Shown here: piece after piece, positions 51,701 to 63,950 of the stretch | Layout of the letters: every line of letters starts with the position of its first letter | Position numbering within the stretch: position 1 is the first letter of the stretch | Source: Centropus unirufus | Taxonomy: Eukaryota > Chordata > Aves > Cuculiformes > Centropidae | Reading direction: 5' to 3' | NCBI GenBank assembly: GCA_013397695.1 | Contig: VYZI01000021.1 | Span: 4,820,125-4,884,124, forward strand | DNA: 64,000 nucleotides | Notes under the pieces: model-generated | The model's input: the letters and a program-made list of their open reading frames with translations, nothing else | Databases searched by the model: none | Told to the model about the DNA's origin: nothing | Position numbers and translations under genes: made by a program

Positions 51701-52151
51701 CTGCACACACTTAAATTTCTTGTTATCTGTTTCTGATTTAACACGTTTAATAAGTGTGTACATATATACATATTCCATAGTTACATAACGTGTGATGGAT
51801 GCAAGGAATCCTGTTGGAATTTCACTTCTGCATTACCTAAGCTTGATTTTAGATATAATGCTCCACTACGACATTCTTCACCTAGGAAATATATGCTTAG
51901 TCCTGCATCTACCTTTGCTTTTAATTAAAGGAATACACCACAGAACATGATGGAAAACCACAGCAAATTTTCAGTGAAATGATAACGCTGCTGATTCATT
52001 CCAGCTTTGACACTAAGAAATGCACATCCCAGACATCAGTTAAGCACTTGTGGCATGGATTGATTGTGGCAGCACCCCTGAATGCCCACTTCGAGCACAG
52101 CTCTGAAGCAGAACACAGTATAAGCACCAAAACTGGCCCCAACTTAAATAT

Positions 52152-52157
52152 TTTATT
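52152..52157 (-). terminator. Distal candidate LINS1 poly(A) signal
   Basis: TTTATT on the plus strand is AATAAA on the gene strand, about 410 bases past the LINS1 stop. Confidence 0.35.
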
Positions 52158-52312
52158 TAGCTCAACCTCTAAGCAGGCAAGTGTGGCATCACCACTGTAC
52201 TGTAGTCCATACATTACTACCGATCTGGCAATGATTTCACATATAGAGCGACAGTATAACTGACAACACTTTATAGGTATCATATATTGTTGATACATTT
52301 TCACATCAGTCA

Positions 52313-52318
52313 TTTATT
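52313..52318 (-). terminator. Proximal candidate LINS1 poly(A) signal
   Basis: TTTATT on the plus strand is AATAAA on the gene strand, about 250 bases past the LINS1 stop and followed on that strand by T/G-containing sequence (TGATGTGAAAATGT). It is the first canonical hexamer downstream. Confidence 0.45.
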
Positions 52319-52569
52319 ACCAAATTTTGAATGCCTAACAACTAATCCTTACATCCCACACACTGACATTCACATAATGAATAAGACCGGGACTCTAAGG
52401 TAATAAATCATATCACTGGATGCAACTCCAGAAGGTGGCAACCAAACTCATATTTATCCTGTTTTGGGTTAAATACACTGACAGGCACAAGAGGCAGGAG
52501 CTTTAGAATTCATTAATCTCATGGAGACATTCCCTACCAGATAAAAAGTCACTGGAACACTTCTTTGGA

Positions 52570-53464
52570 TTATTGTGGATTCACATTCTTACCGATCTTC
52601 TCAATGTGGTTCAGTAGTTTCAACAATGCAGATGGATTATATGGGAAAAGATCTCTTCTCTGCAACCTAGAAATAGCTTTTCGCAGTTCTTCCAAACATT
52701 TTGTGGATCTGTAAAGCATTATACTTAAGGGAACGTTATCCGAAGATGCCATACATGCCCTACAGAATGAGGTATTAGATCCCTTTTGTTCCAGAGGCAA
52801 CACTTTAGACTTGAGTGTATTCTGTTCATCACCTTTGTAGCTGCAACCAGATTCCATTATTCTCTTCTCACTCTCATTATTTAAAGGCACCTTCTCTGTG
52901 TTTACCAAGTGCTCTTTTCCATCTGATTCTAATTCAGAGTCGTCTGAGCTGTCATAATTAACAAGGCTTTGAAGAGAACCCAGCAGAGCTGTACTATCAG
53001 CGCATATCAATGAGTTAGACTGGTTAGACTCTGCAACTTCATTATCACCTTGATCTGTTGTAAGCAATAAGCAATTTTGAGAAGAAGCCAAAGACACCCC
53101 AGACTGTGGTTCTTGTTCACAGACATTTTGTAAACCCTCATCAGTCACACAGCTTTGTTTTTCTTGATGGGGTGGCTTGACAGGGGCAAGTGATCGAATA
53201 GTAGCGTGTTTGGTATCAAAATAGTTACAGACATCTACAAACCGATGCCAGTCTTTTCCAAGAAGCTTTAAGTACCTTACCAAGTACTCCAGAAAGCATG
53301 TTTCTGACGAAATCAAAAAATCTAGAAGTACTGAGGAATCAAATGCTATTTTTTCCAGAAAAAACAAAAAGATACAGTGAGGATTGCAGCCACTTGCATG
53401 CGTAAGGACATCCCAGGTTTCCTTTTCTTTTTGGCTTAAGTTAACATCAGCATCATGCCACAAC
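52570..53464 (-). CDS. LINS1: LINS1 last coding exon
   Basis: Completes R470 and encodes residues 471-767 with the stop. NPHCIFLFFLEKIAFDSSVL and SSETCFLEYLVRYLKLLGKD are the best-conserved blocks of the protein. A long polar stretch (about 555-730) follows, containing YDSSDDSELESDG, an acidic serine patch kept in human, then the C-terminal FPYNPSALLKLLNHIEKI. Acceptor ACTTTTCAG. Confidence 0.97.
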
Positions 53465-56400
53465 CTGAAAAGTAAGTCGTGAAATGGATTAAATTCAATG
53501 GTAGTTTATAGGTTTTTTACCAAATAGCTATGTCTGGGAAGTGCTATTTTTGCCCTTTTTTGACTTTGTCAAAAAGTGAAGTCCAAACCAGAAATTTTTA
53601 TAATAGAATGAGAAAGAACAAAAGCAGCTGGGACTAGGAGATTGGATGGTTTAGGAAGGCAAAGAACTTGAAGCAAGCTTTCTTAAGCAGCTCTCCTCCT
53701 TAGGAAATGTTCTGGAATAAACAAAGTTACTTAGACTACATGAATTGTTATTTTAATAATTTTGTAAATCTGAACGTAGATTTACTTTCAGGGTCCTAAG
53801 CACATTGGAAAAGAGCAGCCTTCTTTTATTTGTGTCTAAGAATAACTTCAAGTATCTAAGGTACCCCTTGCAATATCTTCACATCTGAAGCTTGGGAGGA
53901 CCTTTTATAAATTAGGATAGTATCTTGTATGTTCATTTAAACAACAATGAAGCAGTGAGTGTCCAGGACAAATCCATGAATGCATTTCAGCTGTTAGCAA
54001 TGTAAGTTTTTAACAATGAGCTAGAATTAATGTGGGCTCAATCCTTAGAGGGCTACTTTGACAGAAATCCCTGAATTCTTCAAGTTTTATCGATTTTAAT
54101 TAATCAAGTTTTAATAAAAGGTCTTGCCTTTTATCTGGATCTAACCACTATTTTAGACTGTGAAGTCAATTATTCGCAATTACAGGATATGATAAAGTAT
54201 TTAATAGGAAACTGTTGTGCAACTCCTTCATTTCAATCCCCCAAAAACCACTTAAATTATCAGTGAAGTTAACTGCTCTTACACTACACACTATTACCCT
54301 AACCTGAGTTTTGGGGTTTTTAACTACTAAAAATATCTTTTTCTTTATACAAAAGTAATCAATGGAAATGTTATCACAATAACTCCCTAAATTTCAATTC
54401 TTCATAGTTCTGTCAAATAACACATACACTGACCTATCAAATTTTAAATAAATGAGTAATAGAGCTTTAGCAGCTTCCCACAAGTCATCATCTTGCTCTA
54501 TGAAAATCAAGGAGAGCCATTCACAGTGATGTACAACTGGGCGAGACTGTGGGGAAGACTTCAGCTGGCTCTTCCAGAATATCAACAGCCGGGACATGGA
54601 ACTCTGAAAGACTCCTGTTAAAAAAAAAAAAAAGTAACCATGAATTTTACTGTTCCTTTGTTAATAAACAACATACACTCTTCACTTTTAAATTAATGGT
54701 AACAGTTTATGAATGCATTAATCAATCCATAGGTCAACCGATTTAAATCAGCATCAAATTTCATAGATTAATTCTTGCTTCTTGGTACCAAAGGAACCAA
54801 GAAATATTTTGCAGAAAACCATAAGCAGTTGCCTAACCTTACCTTCAGTGTCATCGGCTACTCTATTAAATTCTAGACACAACAATGTTTAGATGTCAAA
54901 GTTAACAGTTACAAGCAACTGCAGAAAATTACTTTATTCATCCTGTACTGCCCCGCTCAAGACAGGTAAAACTTAAGGATAGAATTTATTCATCTATTAG
55001 CACTCTTGATTTCAAGGAGTTCAAGGAAGAATAATCAGAGTTGACCTTGAAAGCTTTGCCTACAACAGGGTGAATTCTCTCACACCTGAACTTGCAAACT
55101 AACGAGCAAGATTACACCTCCAAAAATTGGCATCTATCAGGAAACCTCCAAAAGGGACAATCCTGACAGCTGGGATTTACACTTCCCTTTGGCTCCCCAG
55201 GTACGTAGCTACATTTGTACATCACAAGCTAAAAGTGAATTGTAATTAAGTTAATAGCACAGATGTGATGATCCGGTATGAGCATTTTGCTGAGATTTTA
55301 TCTCAGGCAGCTTTTTCCATATGAAATAATAATTCCCATAGTGTTCTGATAGGAACAAAGAAATCCCCCCCAGTGTGATCCACTACAGAAATCAACTGAT
55401 GTGAGCTACAGTTGATGGGAATAAATGGTTATTTTTACAGTAAAACAAAGTATAAAGCTTCCAGTATAAACATATTAATTTCTTGTAATAATTTTTCATG
55501 GATGATGTACATTTTCAAGTACACAGACCAGGGATAAAGACACCTTCATGAAATGGTATAAAATCCTTGTTTTAAGGATTAATGTAAGCGGTCTTTTCCC
55601 TGCAAATCCTCACTTCTCCCTTCCTTCTAAACACTGCACTACTGGATGGGAAAGGCACCCCAAAATTTATGCTATTTTAGTGCAGTAGTTTTTTCATTAA
55701 AATAACTCTGTGGCCATATGAGAGACAAGACTCTCTCCCACAAGTCAAAAAACCTACCTCTTCAATATAAAGACATACTGTAGCACATATTGTCTTCAGG
55801 TACTACGAAGTGTAGCACTAGGTACCAGCCTGTCATGGGACACAGCATTCATTCCATGTTCAGAAAACAGGAAAAAAAATAACCATAGGGACCATATATC
55901 TTTACTCCAAAGATACTCCTTATTCAAGAACTCTAACGCCGCTGGAAGTTCACTGTGGCTTAAACAGCAGAGTTGCATGGTTCTATAAACAGTGATAACC
56001 ACTTTTGAAAGATTTCCTATGACATTGGAATCAATTTTACTTAGAAAACCATCATTATGTGGTTTTCCTTAATATCTGAAGATTTGCCTTTTCCTCTTAG
56101 CAAATAAGCGGAACAGCAAATTAACTTTATTATTAATAGTTACTATTCAGACTTAAATTCTTCCCTATAAAGCAAAGCTATCTGGAAATTACTCACAGAA
56201 TTGAAATCAATTAAAGTTAAGTCACTGTAATTCATTAAAAAAAGATAAGACCAAACAGCTTCCCAGAAGGGAAGTTAGCATCCAAAAGCATTTTGGTGCT
56301 TGTTTTAACCACTTAATTTAATGTCACTAAAATTGAAACACTAATCCTTTCAACTCAAAATTCCTCTTGACAGTTGGGGCATTTGAATCTAATTAAAGAA

Positions 56401-59400
56401 CTCATTTTTGTGTCATGAATCTGGAAGAGAGGAGAAGTTTTGTCTTTGAGAAAGAATTTTTAGAGAGACATCCAAAACAGACTTAACCTTCATTTTTTCT
56501 ATTCACTTGTTCTTAGGCAATTGCATTCTCTCTATATTTTTCAGAGGGGGGACCATAAGTATTTTCTACACATACTTAAAAAACTCTAAGAATTCAACTG
56601 GCATCACAAACATGTCTTCCAAATTCTTTGGAATTGGAAACTTTGTGACAAAGTGCCACAAAGTTTCTTGCACAAGCCTGTAGCTATTCGGCATAGTCAG
56701 ATGAATTTAAAATTGCTTAAGCTCACTGCATAATGTCAGAAATATAAACAGCAAATCAACATTTACATCCAGAACTTGTATTAACATGCCTTAAGATACC
56801 GAGGATGCTGCAAAATCTCATCCTCAGTTGAAAATAAATAGAAATTGGTTTTTACTTTTTGCCACCCCATCAACTGGCTGTTCGTAAGGAAGACCCATTC
56901 TGCTTTGTGTGTGTGACTATAAACACTGCTTCCAAGCGGCCTTGCCACCTTTTCCAAGGCGCATGTAACCCAGGGACAGCAAACTGCTGTGATCACGGGA
57001 GCTGCACATCCACATTTACGTGGCTTTAGCATCAGATGCGCATCACCTGCCTCTCTGAGGGGAAAAAGGGGAAAGTGGAAATATAGGATTCCAGGAGTGT
57101 TTCTCAGACAAAAAGCCTCACCCCACTGCTTTATTATAGCATAGGGGAAGACTACCGACTGGCTGCCAGCGTGACACAGCGAGGTGTCCTCTCCCATCAG
57201 GAACTCAAGTTACACAGCATTCCCTGCCATCCCACTGCCTGCCTCGTGGCACAGCCCTAGCACGGGAGCCAGAGCTGCTCTTCTACTAACCTCATTCAGC
57301 TATTCAGTAGAATAAACATCATCAAGTAAGCAGGTATGAAAAGTATGCCTAACACCTACTAATTCAAAGAGTCAGGGTGAAGAACACCTCCGAGATAATG
57401 GCACTTGCAGATCTACTTCCACATTAGAAAACAGAGAGTGCTACCTGCCATTCCTTTCAGTTCTCCACCCTGAATAGATGCTCATGCTATGGGATCTCTT
57501 CTTTTCCAAGCGAAGAGCAGCCTGGTTACAAAAGCTGCCTCAACTATTTCAAATATTAACACATGTTCTTAACAGGATGAATTTTCAATCCCAAATGCAG
57601 CTGTTTCAAGGCTCCCATACTGCAGGGCTTGGGATAAAATGCAAGGAGACAAATAACTAGGCAGCACACAGCAAGAGCTGGTTTCCTGGGTGGGTCTTCT
57701 CTTCCCTTCCTCCCACCATCACTAATTCAGCTGAATTCTATTTACAGCCTTAATGAGCCCCGGCTACCAAACCTGAAAGCTTTACAACTCTTGCTACTTA
57801 ATGAACAGAACTAGAAGCAACCAGTACCTTTGATTTCAGCCTCTGTAACAGAGCTCAGACACTTGAATTCCAGCGCTTTAAGAACAACCAGGCTTAAGGC
57901 TCTGAGAACAGTTTGGTCACAGGCACCTGGAGTATCACCTCCAGGAGGAGCTTCGCTGCCTCCAAAGTAGCTGATCCTTCCGCTGAGTGGGATCGCATCA
58001 AGCCAAGCCAAATTTGCAACTTGCAGAACAGCATTGCTGAGTGCAAGCATATCCTCACATAAAGATGGGTTTTGTAAGGACAGCAATCCACTTCTAGCAT
58101 CTTCTCTAGACTTGGAAAGGATGCATTTTTTAAGGAGCATAATGAACAGCTTCTTGATTACATAGTGAACTGATGAGCTAATGAGGTTCAAGACATGAGA
58201 AACTTCCAAAAACAATACTCTCTGGCATCTGAGAGGCAGGTCCAATTCAGTTCTCGAAGTCAAAAGTGCTTCAAGCAGATCTGCTAAACCGATCAAATTG
58301 TTTGCAGCTTCAGAATAAGGTGAAGTATAGAGGCGGCTGTCAAAATGATGGACCAGGATGGAATTAAAAAATTCTTCGAGTCCAGCATCAAGAGGAGCTA
58401 ACAACGTCTCCAAAATACCTACAGCAACAAAAAGAACATTATAGAGCTGGGAGTGTAACACAGCCACATCATCAAATAAGAAGAAAACGGGTGATTGTGA
58501 CTATTCACAGTTTTTAAGCATCTTTAAGCCACTACATTTTTAACAGCACTTTGTCCCCCTCTTCCTCTGGCAGGAACGAGGTGTTCTCCAGGCAGGCTGT
58601 TCTAGAGGTGACATTCCTCCCCCTCGTGGGCACTCGTGTATCGACACCGTCACAAATCCACCTCAGTACCTGCTTTGGGCAGAGCTTGGTCCTTCAGCAG
58701 ATCCTTGAGAACGGCTGTAAGAGTCCACAGGCATTGTGCCACCTGGGTATCCACAGGGAATCCCGATAGGGTCCTCAGACTAAAGGTGAGCCACGTGACG
58801 TTTAATGTATTCTAAGAAAATTAGTTCAAAAAAACCCATCATGCATGCTTTACGATTTCTATGTAAATTAAATTGCATTACACTGATTTAATATTGTACA
58901 TTAAAAAGATTCAAAAGTCGGCATAGGGAAAACAAAGGTAGAAACAACACATCTGTGCAGTTAGTATGGAGGCCTCTATTTACAAACATGAAGTCATATA
59001 CATGCGATAGGAATTATCTGTGTTTTCCAGCAAAGGAACTCCAAACTTCCTCATACAATATGACCTACCCCAAATGAGATAACACTGATTTTTACAGTAC
59101 ACGGACTGTATCCAAATTCATAATTCCCAGACAATTTGGCAAGAGATATTACAAACATATTGAGGCAAAGTCCACGTTCAGTGATGCGACTAGGGAGGCT
59201 ACAAATATATGTTCACCACATATAGAGCAAGTGAAAAACCTCAAGTAATTGAAATATTCAAACAAGAAAATAAGGAAAAACATTTGATTAACTTTCAGTA
59301 GGTTGCTACCTTTTTTTACCTACTGCATCACCTAACAGGTATCAAGTAACTGTAAGAATATTAATAGACTAAATTACTGCTAGCTGTATTGCAGCCTTAA

Positions 59401-60574
59401 AGGGAATATTTGTAGTCATCTAGACACACTTTCCCTTCAAATAGTTTCATAAAATTCCAGGTTTTATAAAGATATTCCACCTTACATTACAAACTTGGTT
59501 ACACAGTCGATTTTCTTTCTATCCATGACCCTCCCCAATGTATCTGAAATACTCTCTTAGCACACTTCTCTTTCCAATCCACCACTTACAACCCAAAGGC
59601 CCTTTAGACACACTTTATGGGGGAACTATCACATTGTCTTATACAACCCTCATGTTTCTCCTCATCCTGGAGCTAAACATACCTCAACGAAGCCATGTGG
59701 CATTTTGAGAGGACTAGGAATCTACATGTTGAACATCAGCAGACTGCAGACGTGCAGGGAACAGATGGAAGGAAAGAGCAGTTCTGGTGTTGCTCTGTGG
59801 CTCGACCTAGGAAAGCAGCCCCTTTAGAAGCACTTTCAGGCCTTACCGTAGCCATATAATGACCACTTTTGTGCCACATCCACACTGTAAGAAGTTGGCT
59901 CTAGAGTCAAGTGGAACAATTTGAAGGCACGTATTCACTCAGCTGGTTTTTTTTTTAGGTTGTGCAAAGTTATGCCATACTCACCTCTTCCTTCAGCTGG
60001 AAATATACAAGAGATGCTAAACTTTTGGAAGCCATGTGAGATACCAGCTGATCAGGACTACCAAGCAGATGGATCTACAGACATGTGGAAAGAAAAAGCA
60101 TTTCAGGCATGTTCCTTCTTTATTTTTCCTCCTTTCACAAAAATCTTTCAGATGTTTATAAAGGCTTACCAATTGTGAGTCAATTTTTGCCTCCTTCAGG
60201 AGGAGGACAATGATCTCACAGTACTTCTGTCTCATATTGAAGTCGACTTCTTGGGACTCTGCTTTAGCAACCATCATCTTGATCAAGGTTAACTGCAGCA
60301 GCATCACCTCACGTGGACAGAATGAGGGGTTCGTCTTTGCAAAGCTTTTTGATACTTCATCTGCTGTAGGGATACCTGCACCTGACATCTTGGGGTCCTG
60401 ATGGGTCCCATCACCATCAGTTGATGGCAGATGCATCCCATTTCCTGATCCATCTCTTGCTGGTGGATGCTCCACACCCAGGTTAAGTAAGGAGGTGTAA
60501 TGATGGCTTTCCTTCACCAGTGGAACGCCTTCCGGTATGTCCTTATACATCTGCTGCAGAAGAGTGCTCTTCAT
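52570..60574 (-). CDS. LINS1: Lines homologue 1, six coding exons (gene-level entry)
   Basis: LINS1 is the vertebrate homologue of Drosophila lines, a segment-polarity protein linked to Wingless signalling; the vertebrate molecular role is poorly defined, and human loss causes intellectual disability. Joined exons (60574-60170, 60074-59985, 58811-58670, 58418-57828, 54614-54434, 53464-52570) give 767 aa with all junctions in phase. Landmarks shared with the human protein: REVMLLQLTLIKMM at 88-101, QCLWTLTA in exon 3, FIEQDDD at 447-453, the block NPHCIFLFFLEKI to FLEYLVRYLKLL at about 497-538, YDSSDDS at 640-646, and a C-terminal LFPYNPSALLKLLNHIEKI at 742-760 (Lines C-terminal domain). I chose the ATG at 60574 because it aligns with the human start and an in-frame stop lies upstream. 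Regions between landmarks are divergent, as is usual for this gene. Confidence 0.97.
53465..54433 (-). other. LINS1 intron 5
   Basis: A 0.97-kb AT-rich intron, donor GTCAGT, acceptor ACTTTTCAG. Nothing else recognised. Confidence 0.85.
54434..54614 (-). CDS. LINS1: LINS1 coding exon 5
   Basis: Completes codon 410 and encodes residues 411-469 plus two bases of R470. FIEQDDDLWEAAKALLLIYL is almost identical to the human segment. Acceptor TTTTTTAACAG, donor TAG|GTCAGT. Confidence 0.96.
54615..57827 (-). other. LINS1 intron 4
   Basis: A 3.2-kb intron, donor GTACTG, acceptor TTTTTTAACAG. A 138-codon minus-strand open frame (56781-57197) is not flanked by usable splice sites in a matching phase, and the human protein has no insertion at this place. 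No repeat family recognised. Confidence 0.8.
57828..58418 (-). CDS. LINS1: LINS1 coding exon 4 (591 bp)
   Basis: Completes G213, encodes residues 214-409 and one base of codon 410. It begins ILETLLAPLDAGLEEFF and includes LPLRCQRVLFLEVSHVLNL, DMLALSNAVLQVANL, YFGGSEAPP and VLRALSLVVLKALEFK. These align along the length of the human Lines N-terminal domain. Acceptor GTTGCTGTAG, donor AAG|GTACTG. Confidence 0.96.
58670..58811 (-). CDS. LINS1: LINS1 coding exon 3
   Basis: Encodes residues 166-212 plus one base of G213. It contains QCLWTLTAVLKDLLKD, aligned with human YCLWTLTAIIKEIFKD. Acceptor TTTTCTTAG, donor CAG|GTACTG. Confidence 0.95.
58812..59984 (-). other. LINS1 intron 2
   Basis: A 1.2-kb AT-rich intron between coding exons 2 and 3, donor GTGAGT, acceptor TTTTCTTAG. 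No further feature seen. Confidence 0.85.
59985..60074 (-). CDS. LINS1: LINS1 coding exon 2 (90 bp)
   Basis: Encodes residues 136-165, including VSHMASKSLASLVYFQLKEE, which matches human SHMAAQCLALLLYFQLRE. Phase 0 at both ends. Acceptor CATGTCTGTAG, donor GAG|GTGAGT. Only a 95-bp intron separates it from exon 1. Confidence 0.96.
60170..60574 (-). CDS. LINS1: LINS1 coding exon 1
   Basis: Encodes residues 1-135, from MKSTLLQQMYKDIPEG to EAKIDSQL, ending at TTG|GTAAGC in phase 0. The frame stays open 5' of the ATG for ten codons, then meets TGA, so no upstream in-frame start with ATG exists. The middle (about 35-85) is polar and poorly conserved. Confidence 0.95.
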
Positions 60575-60707
60575 TATGAGAATATTCAATACTCCAGAAA
60601 GCACTGCATGTTGTCACTGATCATCCACAGTCACTGCTAATCAGCTTTGATGTTATTTTTATCCAGTAGGAGAAACAGAAGCAAAATTCAATTCTCTTTC
60701 CAGTTAC
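60575..60707 (-). other. LINS1: LINS1 5' UTR part of the start-codon exon
   Basis: The most convincing acceptor before the start codon is ATTTCTTCCTAG|GTAACTGG, placing the exon border at 60707 and 133 bases of UTR ahead of the ATG. A weaker alternative acceptor (ACAACATGCAG) at 60603-60606 would remove the upstream ORF. Confidence 0.5.
60586..60624 (-). promoter_or_regulatory. Upstream ORF in the LINS1 leader
   Basis: ATG followed by 11 further codons (MISDNMQCFLEY) and TGA, ending 11 bases before the main ATG and in another frame. An internal ATG at 60609 shares the same stop. If the leader begins at 60707, ribosomes would meet this ORF first, which could lower LINS1 translation. Confidence 0.45.
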
Positions 60708-63700
60708 CTAGGAAGAAATATTTTGCTATTATTGAACTTGACAGATAACTAGAAAGATACAAAAGAACAGCACACATTTTTACAGTTAATATTACAGTTA
60801 TTAAAATTATTTTGAAAACACAAATAGAGTGTTTAAAAAAAAAAAAACCCAAAAAAGCAAGAGTGACAGCCACCCAAAAGCGTCCCAGTGAAACACCCAG
60901 ATGACACAAGGATTACCACACAGTGAAGAAGCTCCCAGTTCCAGTATTATACTATTTGATCAGCCGGAACAAACAAACCCAAAGATGACTGTTATCAGGA
61001 TCTGCTTCTGGAAGACAGCAGAACGTCAATCAAATTTCTCTCTACATTACTAAAACCTCACATCTTTTGTGACAGATTCCTCCAATAACAGCCACAAAGT
61101 TTTAACTGATAATTTTCACCCAACTGGCAATATTTATGGCTGCACTAAGACTTTGTAAGACAACAACACAGGCTCAAAGTGAGCAGTGAATACACAGGAG
61201 GGGAGAACTGGGCTCTGAATTCATTATGGAGAACAAAAGAATTCCTTCAGCTCTACGTGTGCAGAAGTCTTTTCCGAAGCACCTATGTCTTGACACCCAA
61301 AACGGGTCTCCAGAAAACATGAAGGACCAGCCATGCCACAAGGCTGGTTTCAAGGGCTGCGTGACCAAAAAGTTTAAAATACAAAAATACTTATAAAACA
61401 AGGTGGAAAATGTATTGAGTCAGTAAAAATAATTGACTGTATTCAGGAAAGGTATAAAACCAAGATCTTTATCACAAAGTCAATGGAACAGACCTTTCAG
61501 TCACAACACTGGAACATTCACTGTAGGTTAAAATGAAAAGCTACTAAAAATTCAAATCTTCCCCTACCAGGTGAGCATTGAAGCATCCACAATCTTCACA
61601 CCGATATAGAAATAACTAGAGAGATATCCGATCTCCCCAGAGAAAAAAAAAGAAAGGATAATTAAGAATATGAGGATTTATTTTTTAACCTATATTAAGA
61701 GTATTCCTAGTCTGTAATATTTATGCTTCTAGGGCAGCTTTAACATTTTTTTCTAACCATAACACTTCTTAATAAAAAACCCCAAATGAGATCACCATCT
61801 TTATCAACTCTGCAGCTAGGAGTGGGGCTCATGTGGTTTATAAGAATTTTATTTTTACATGCCTTTTATAATCCTGTCTTTAAGCCTGACATAACCAACC
61901 TGATAAACTTCCACATAAAATCCTGAAGCCACCTCTCTGTACCTGGCTTTTACGTGCTACATTTCCCCTTTCTTACCAATGGAAGAAAACAGCTCAGCCT
62001 CCCACCTGGCAAGAAATTCTAAATATCTTCCCATCTCTGAGAAGATATCAATTACACCTGTGTTTATCATCACACCAAATAATTATTATCACCTGCTAGC
62101 AGCATGTTAGAAAACAATGAAACTATAACATTTAGTATATGGAGAATTTTATTCCATTTATAATCCTCACAAGCTTTTCAAATGCTACCAAACACTGAAA
62201 ATTACAGCTCCATTTCTACAATTAGATTTTTAACTGCAACTGAAGATTGCATTAACAAAATGGTTTCCCAAAACCACAAAGGATTAAAGGTAGAGCGAGA
62301 AAGGCTGCTCAAGACACCTCAGTTCTTCCACCATTCAGTGCTATTTCCTTTGGAGGAGCATCTAAAATTAGAGAATAAGAAGTTACCTGCAGGGAGTCAG
62401 CTACGATTCACTCCAGACGGGAATTTTCAAAGACAAATTCAACAATGGCTGGCCTGACAACTCCAAAATGTTACAGTATGTTCCTCACCTGACAGAGGCA
62501 AGAATCCTTTTCCCATGTTTCCCATATCCCACATTTTAGACGTTAAGAATAAAACTGATACTTCAGACAATAAGCTCCTTCTTCGTTTGCAGAATCTATT
62601 TGGAATTCTACTTGAGGTGGAAACGTCTGACCTGAAACCTCGCAAAATTTCTTCAGAAATCACTCTGAATATTTCATACAGCTGTTGCTCCTACCTTTGA
62701 GTTTTATTTCTTCCTAAATGAACGCCTAATAAAGTAAAATTACCTCAACACATTGCCTTCCGTGTTCAAGATCAACTTGAATTACCATCGGGTGTGGTAA
62801 ACAAACAGATCTCATACAGAAATTCATAAAATACCGCAAGGCTGTGGAAAAAGAAGAGATTTAAAGCTCCTCTAGCCCAACCACAGTGAGATTTTTACCT
62901 CCATCACCCGATCTCGGTTGGGCTCTCCCGCATCCTACCATCATCCATTTGTACCACGCCATTAATTTTGCAGAACTCTTTACAAGAATAAATCTATGTT
63001 TCACCCTCCTGTGACAATGGTTCATGAACAGAAATCGTTAAAGGGAATGAAAGGTGAGGGGGCTTGTTTGGAAGAAATTTATTTTAAAGAGGGAGGGGAG
63101 GAAATGTCAGGCAATGAGTAAATTGGAGGCACAAGAAGAGATCACAGTGACAAGCTCAAAGCTGAAGAGTCAGGAAAAGCCGTCATATTCACACACAAGG
63201 AATGACAAACTCCAACCCGGGCTTGTATTATTTATTTGAGTTATTCGTGACAGGATTTCAGAACTAATTAAGGTAACGCCTCAGAGCAGCCAGGCTCCTG
63301 CGTGAACAATAGGAAAGGGCTCCAGAAAACCTTGGAGGCAGAGGGATCAAGCAAATGGGGAGGGAAGGGGAAAGGGAAGGGGATCTAAATAAATGTTTTT
63401 GTGTATTTTCGTGACTTCTTCAGTTAGGCTTTAAAATCAAAACCAGAGTCCTGCGGGGCTGCAGGCAGAGTGAGGGAAAAGACCTGCTGGGAAAAGTGGA
63501 GATTCCAGCTCAGGGGAAGGGGGCAAAGCCCCTCAGGTTTTAGGACCCCCACGACCCAGCCGAGGGGTGTTCCAGGACATAAAACAGGCTCGGTTTCTGC
63601 GGGGTGGGACACCGAATTTAGCACAGGGTGAGACGAAGCCTTGATCTGAGCGGTCAAAACGCTGCTGGTGCCGCATTTCGCTTCGATTTCCTGGCGCAAG

Positions 63701-63950
63701 CGGGTGAGGAGGACGCACAGTTCCCAGCGATTTTAGCACAGAGGCACGGCTGGAGAAAGCCGCTGTCAGCCCCTGCCCTGGCCTTTCCCTGGGATCGGGG
63801 GCTGCTCATTAACCGCATCGGGAGAAACCGAACCATCCACACAAACCACCAAAACCATTAAAAAAACGGAGAAAGGAAGCAAAATGAAACCACGAGCCGC
63901 AACTCAGGGGTAGGAGACGGGAGGCCCAAGGAAATCGGGCTCTTTTGTAC
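60708..63950 (-). other. Presumed first intron of LINS1
   Basis: About 3.2 kb between the start-codon exon and a possible leader exon at the right edge. AT-rich on the left, becoming G+C-rich beyond about 63300. It holds a purine-rich patch near 63350-63385. No coding exon recognised. Confidence 0.5.

Larger units (their letters stand above)
34466..52151. other. CERS3-LINS1 interval, no supported coding gene
   Basis: About 17.7 kb between the first coding exon of CERS3 and the 3' end of LINS1. It should contain the CERS3 promoter and 5' UTR exon(s), since its start codon directly follows an acceptor. Contents I can identify are two CR1 loci, simple repeats near 38244 and 39976, an AT-rich tract and the assembly gap. 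Open frames up to 154 codons overlap on opposite strands and look like chance. A weak donor candidate is at 42929 and a weak exon candidate at 46326-46476. Confidence 0.6.

Noticed and set aside
56781..57197. Open frame of 138 codons in LINS1 intron 4
   Set aside because: Exons 4 and 5 join in phase without it and the human protein has no sequence here.
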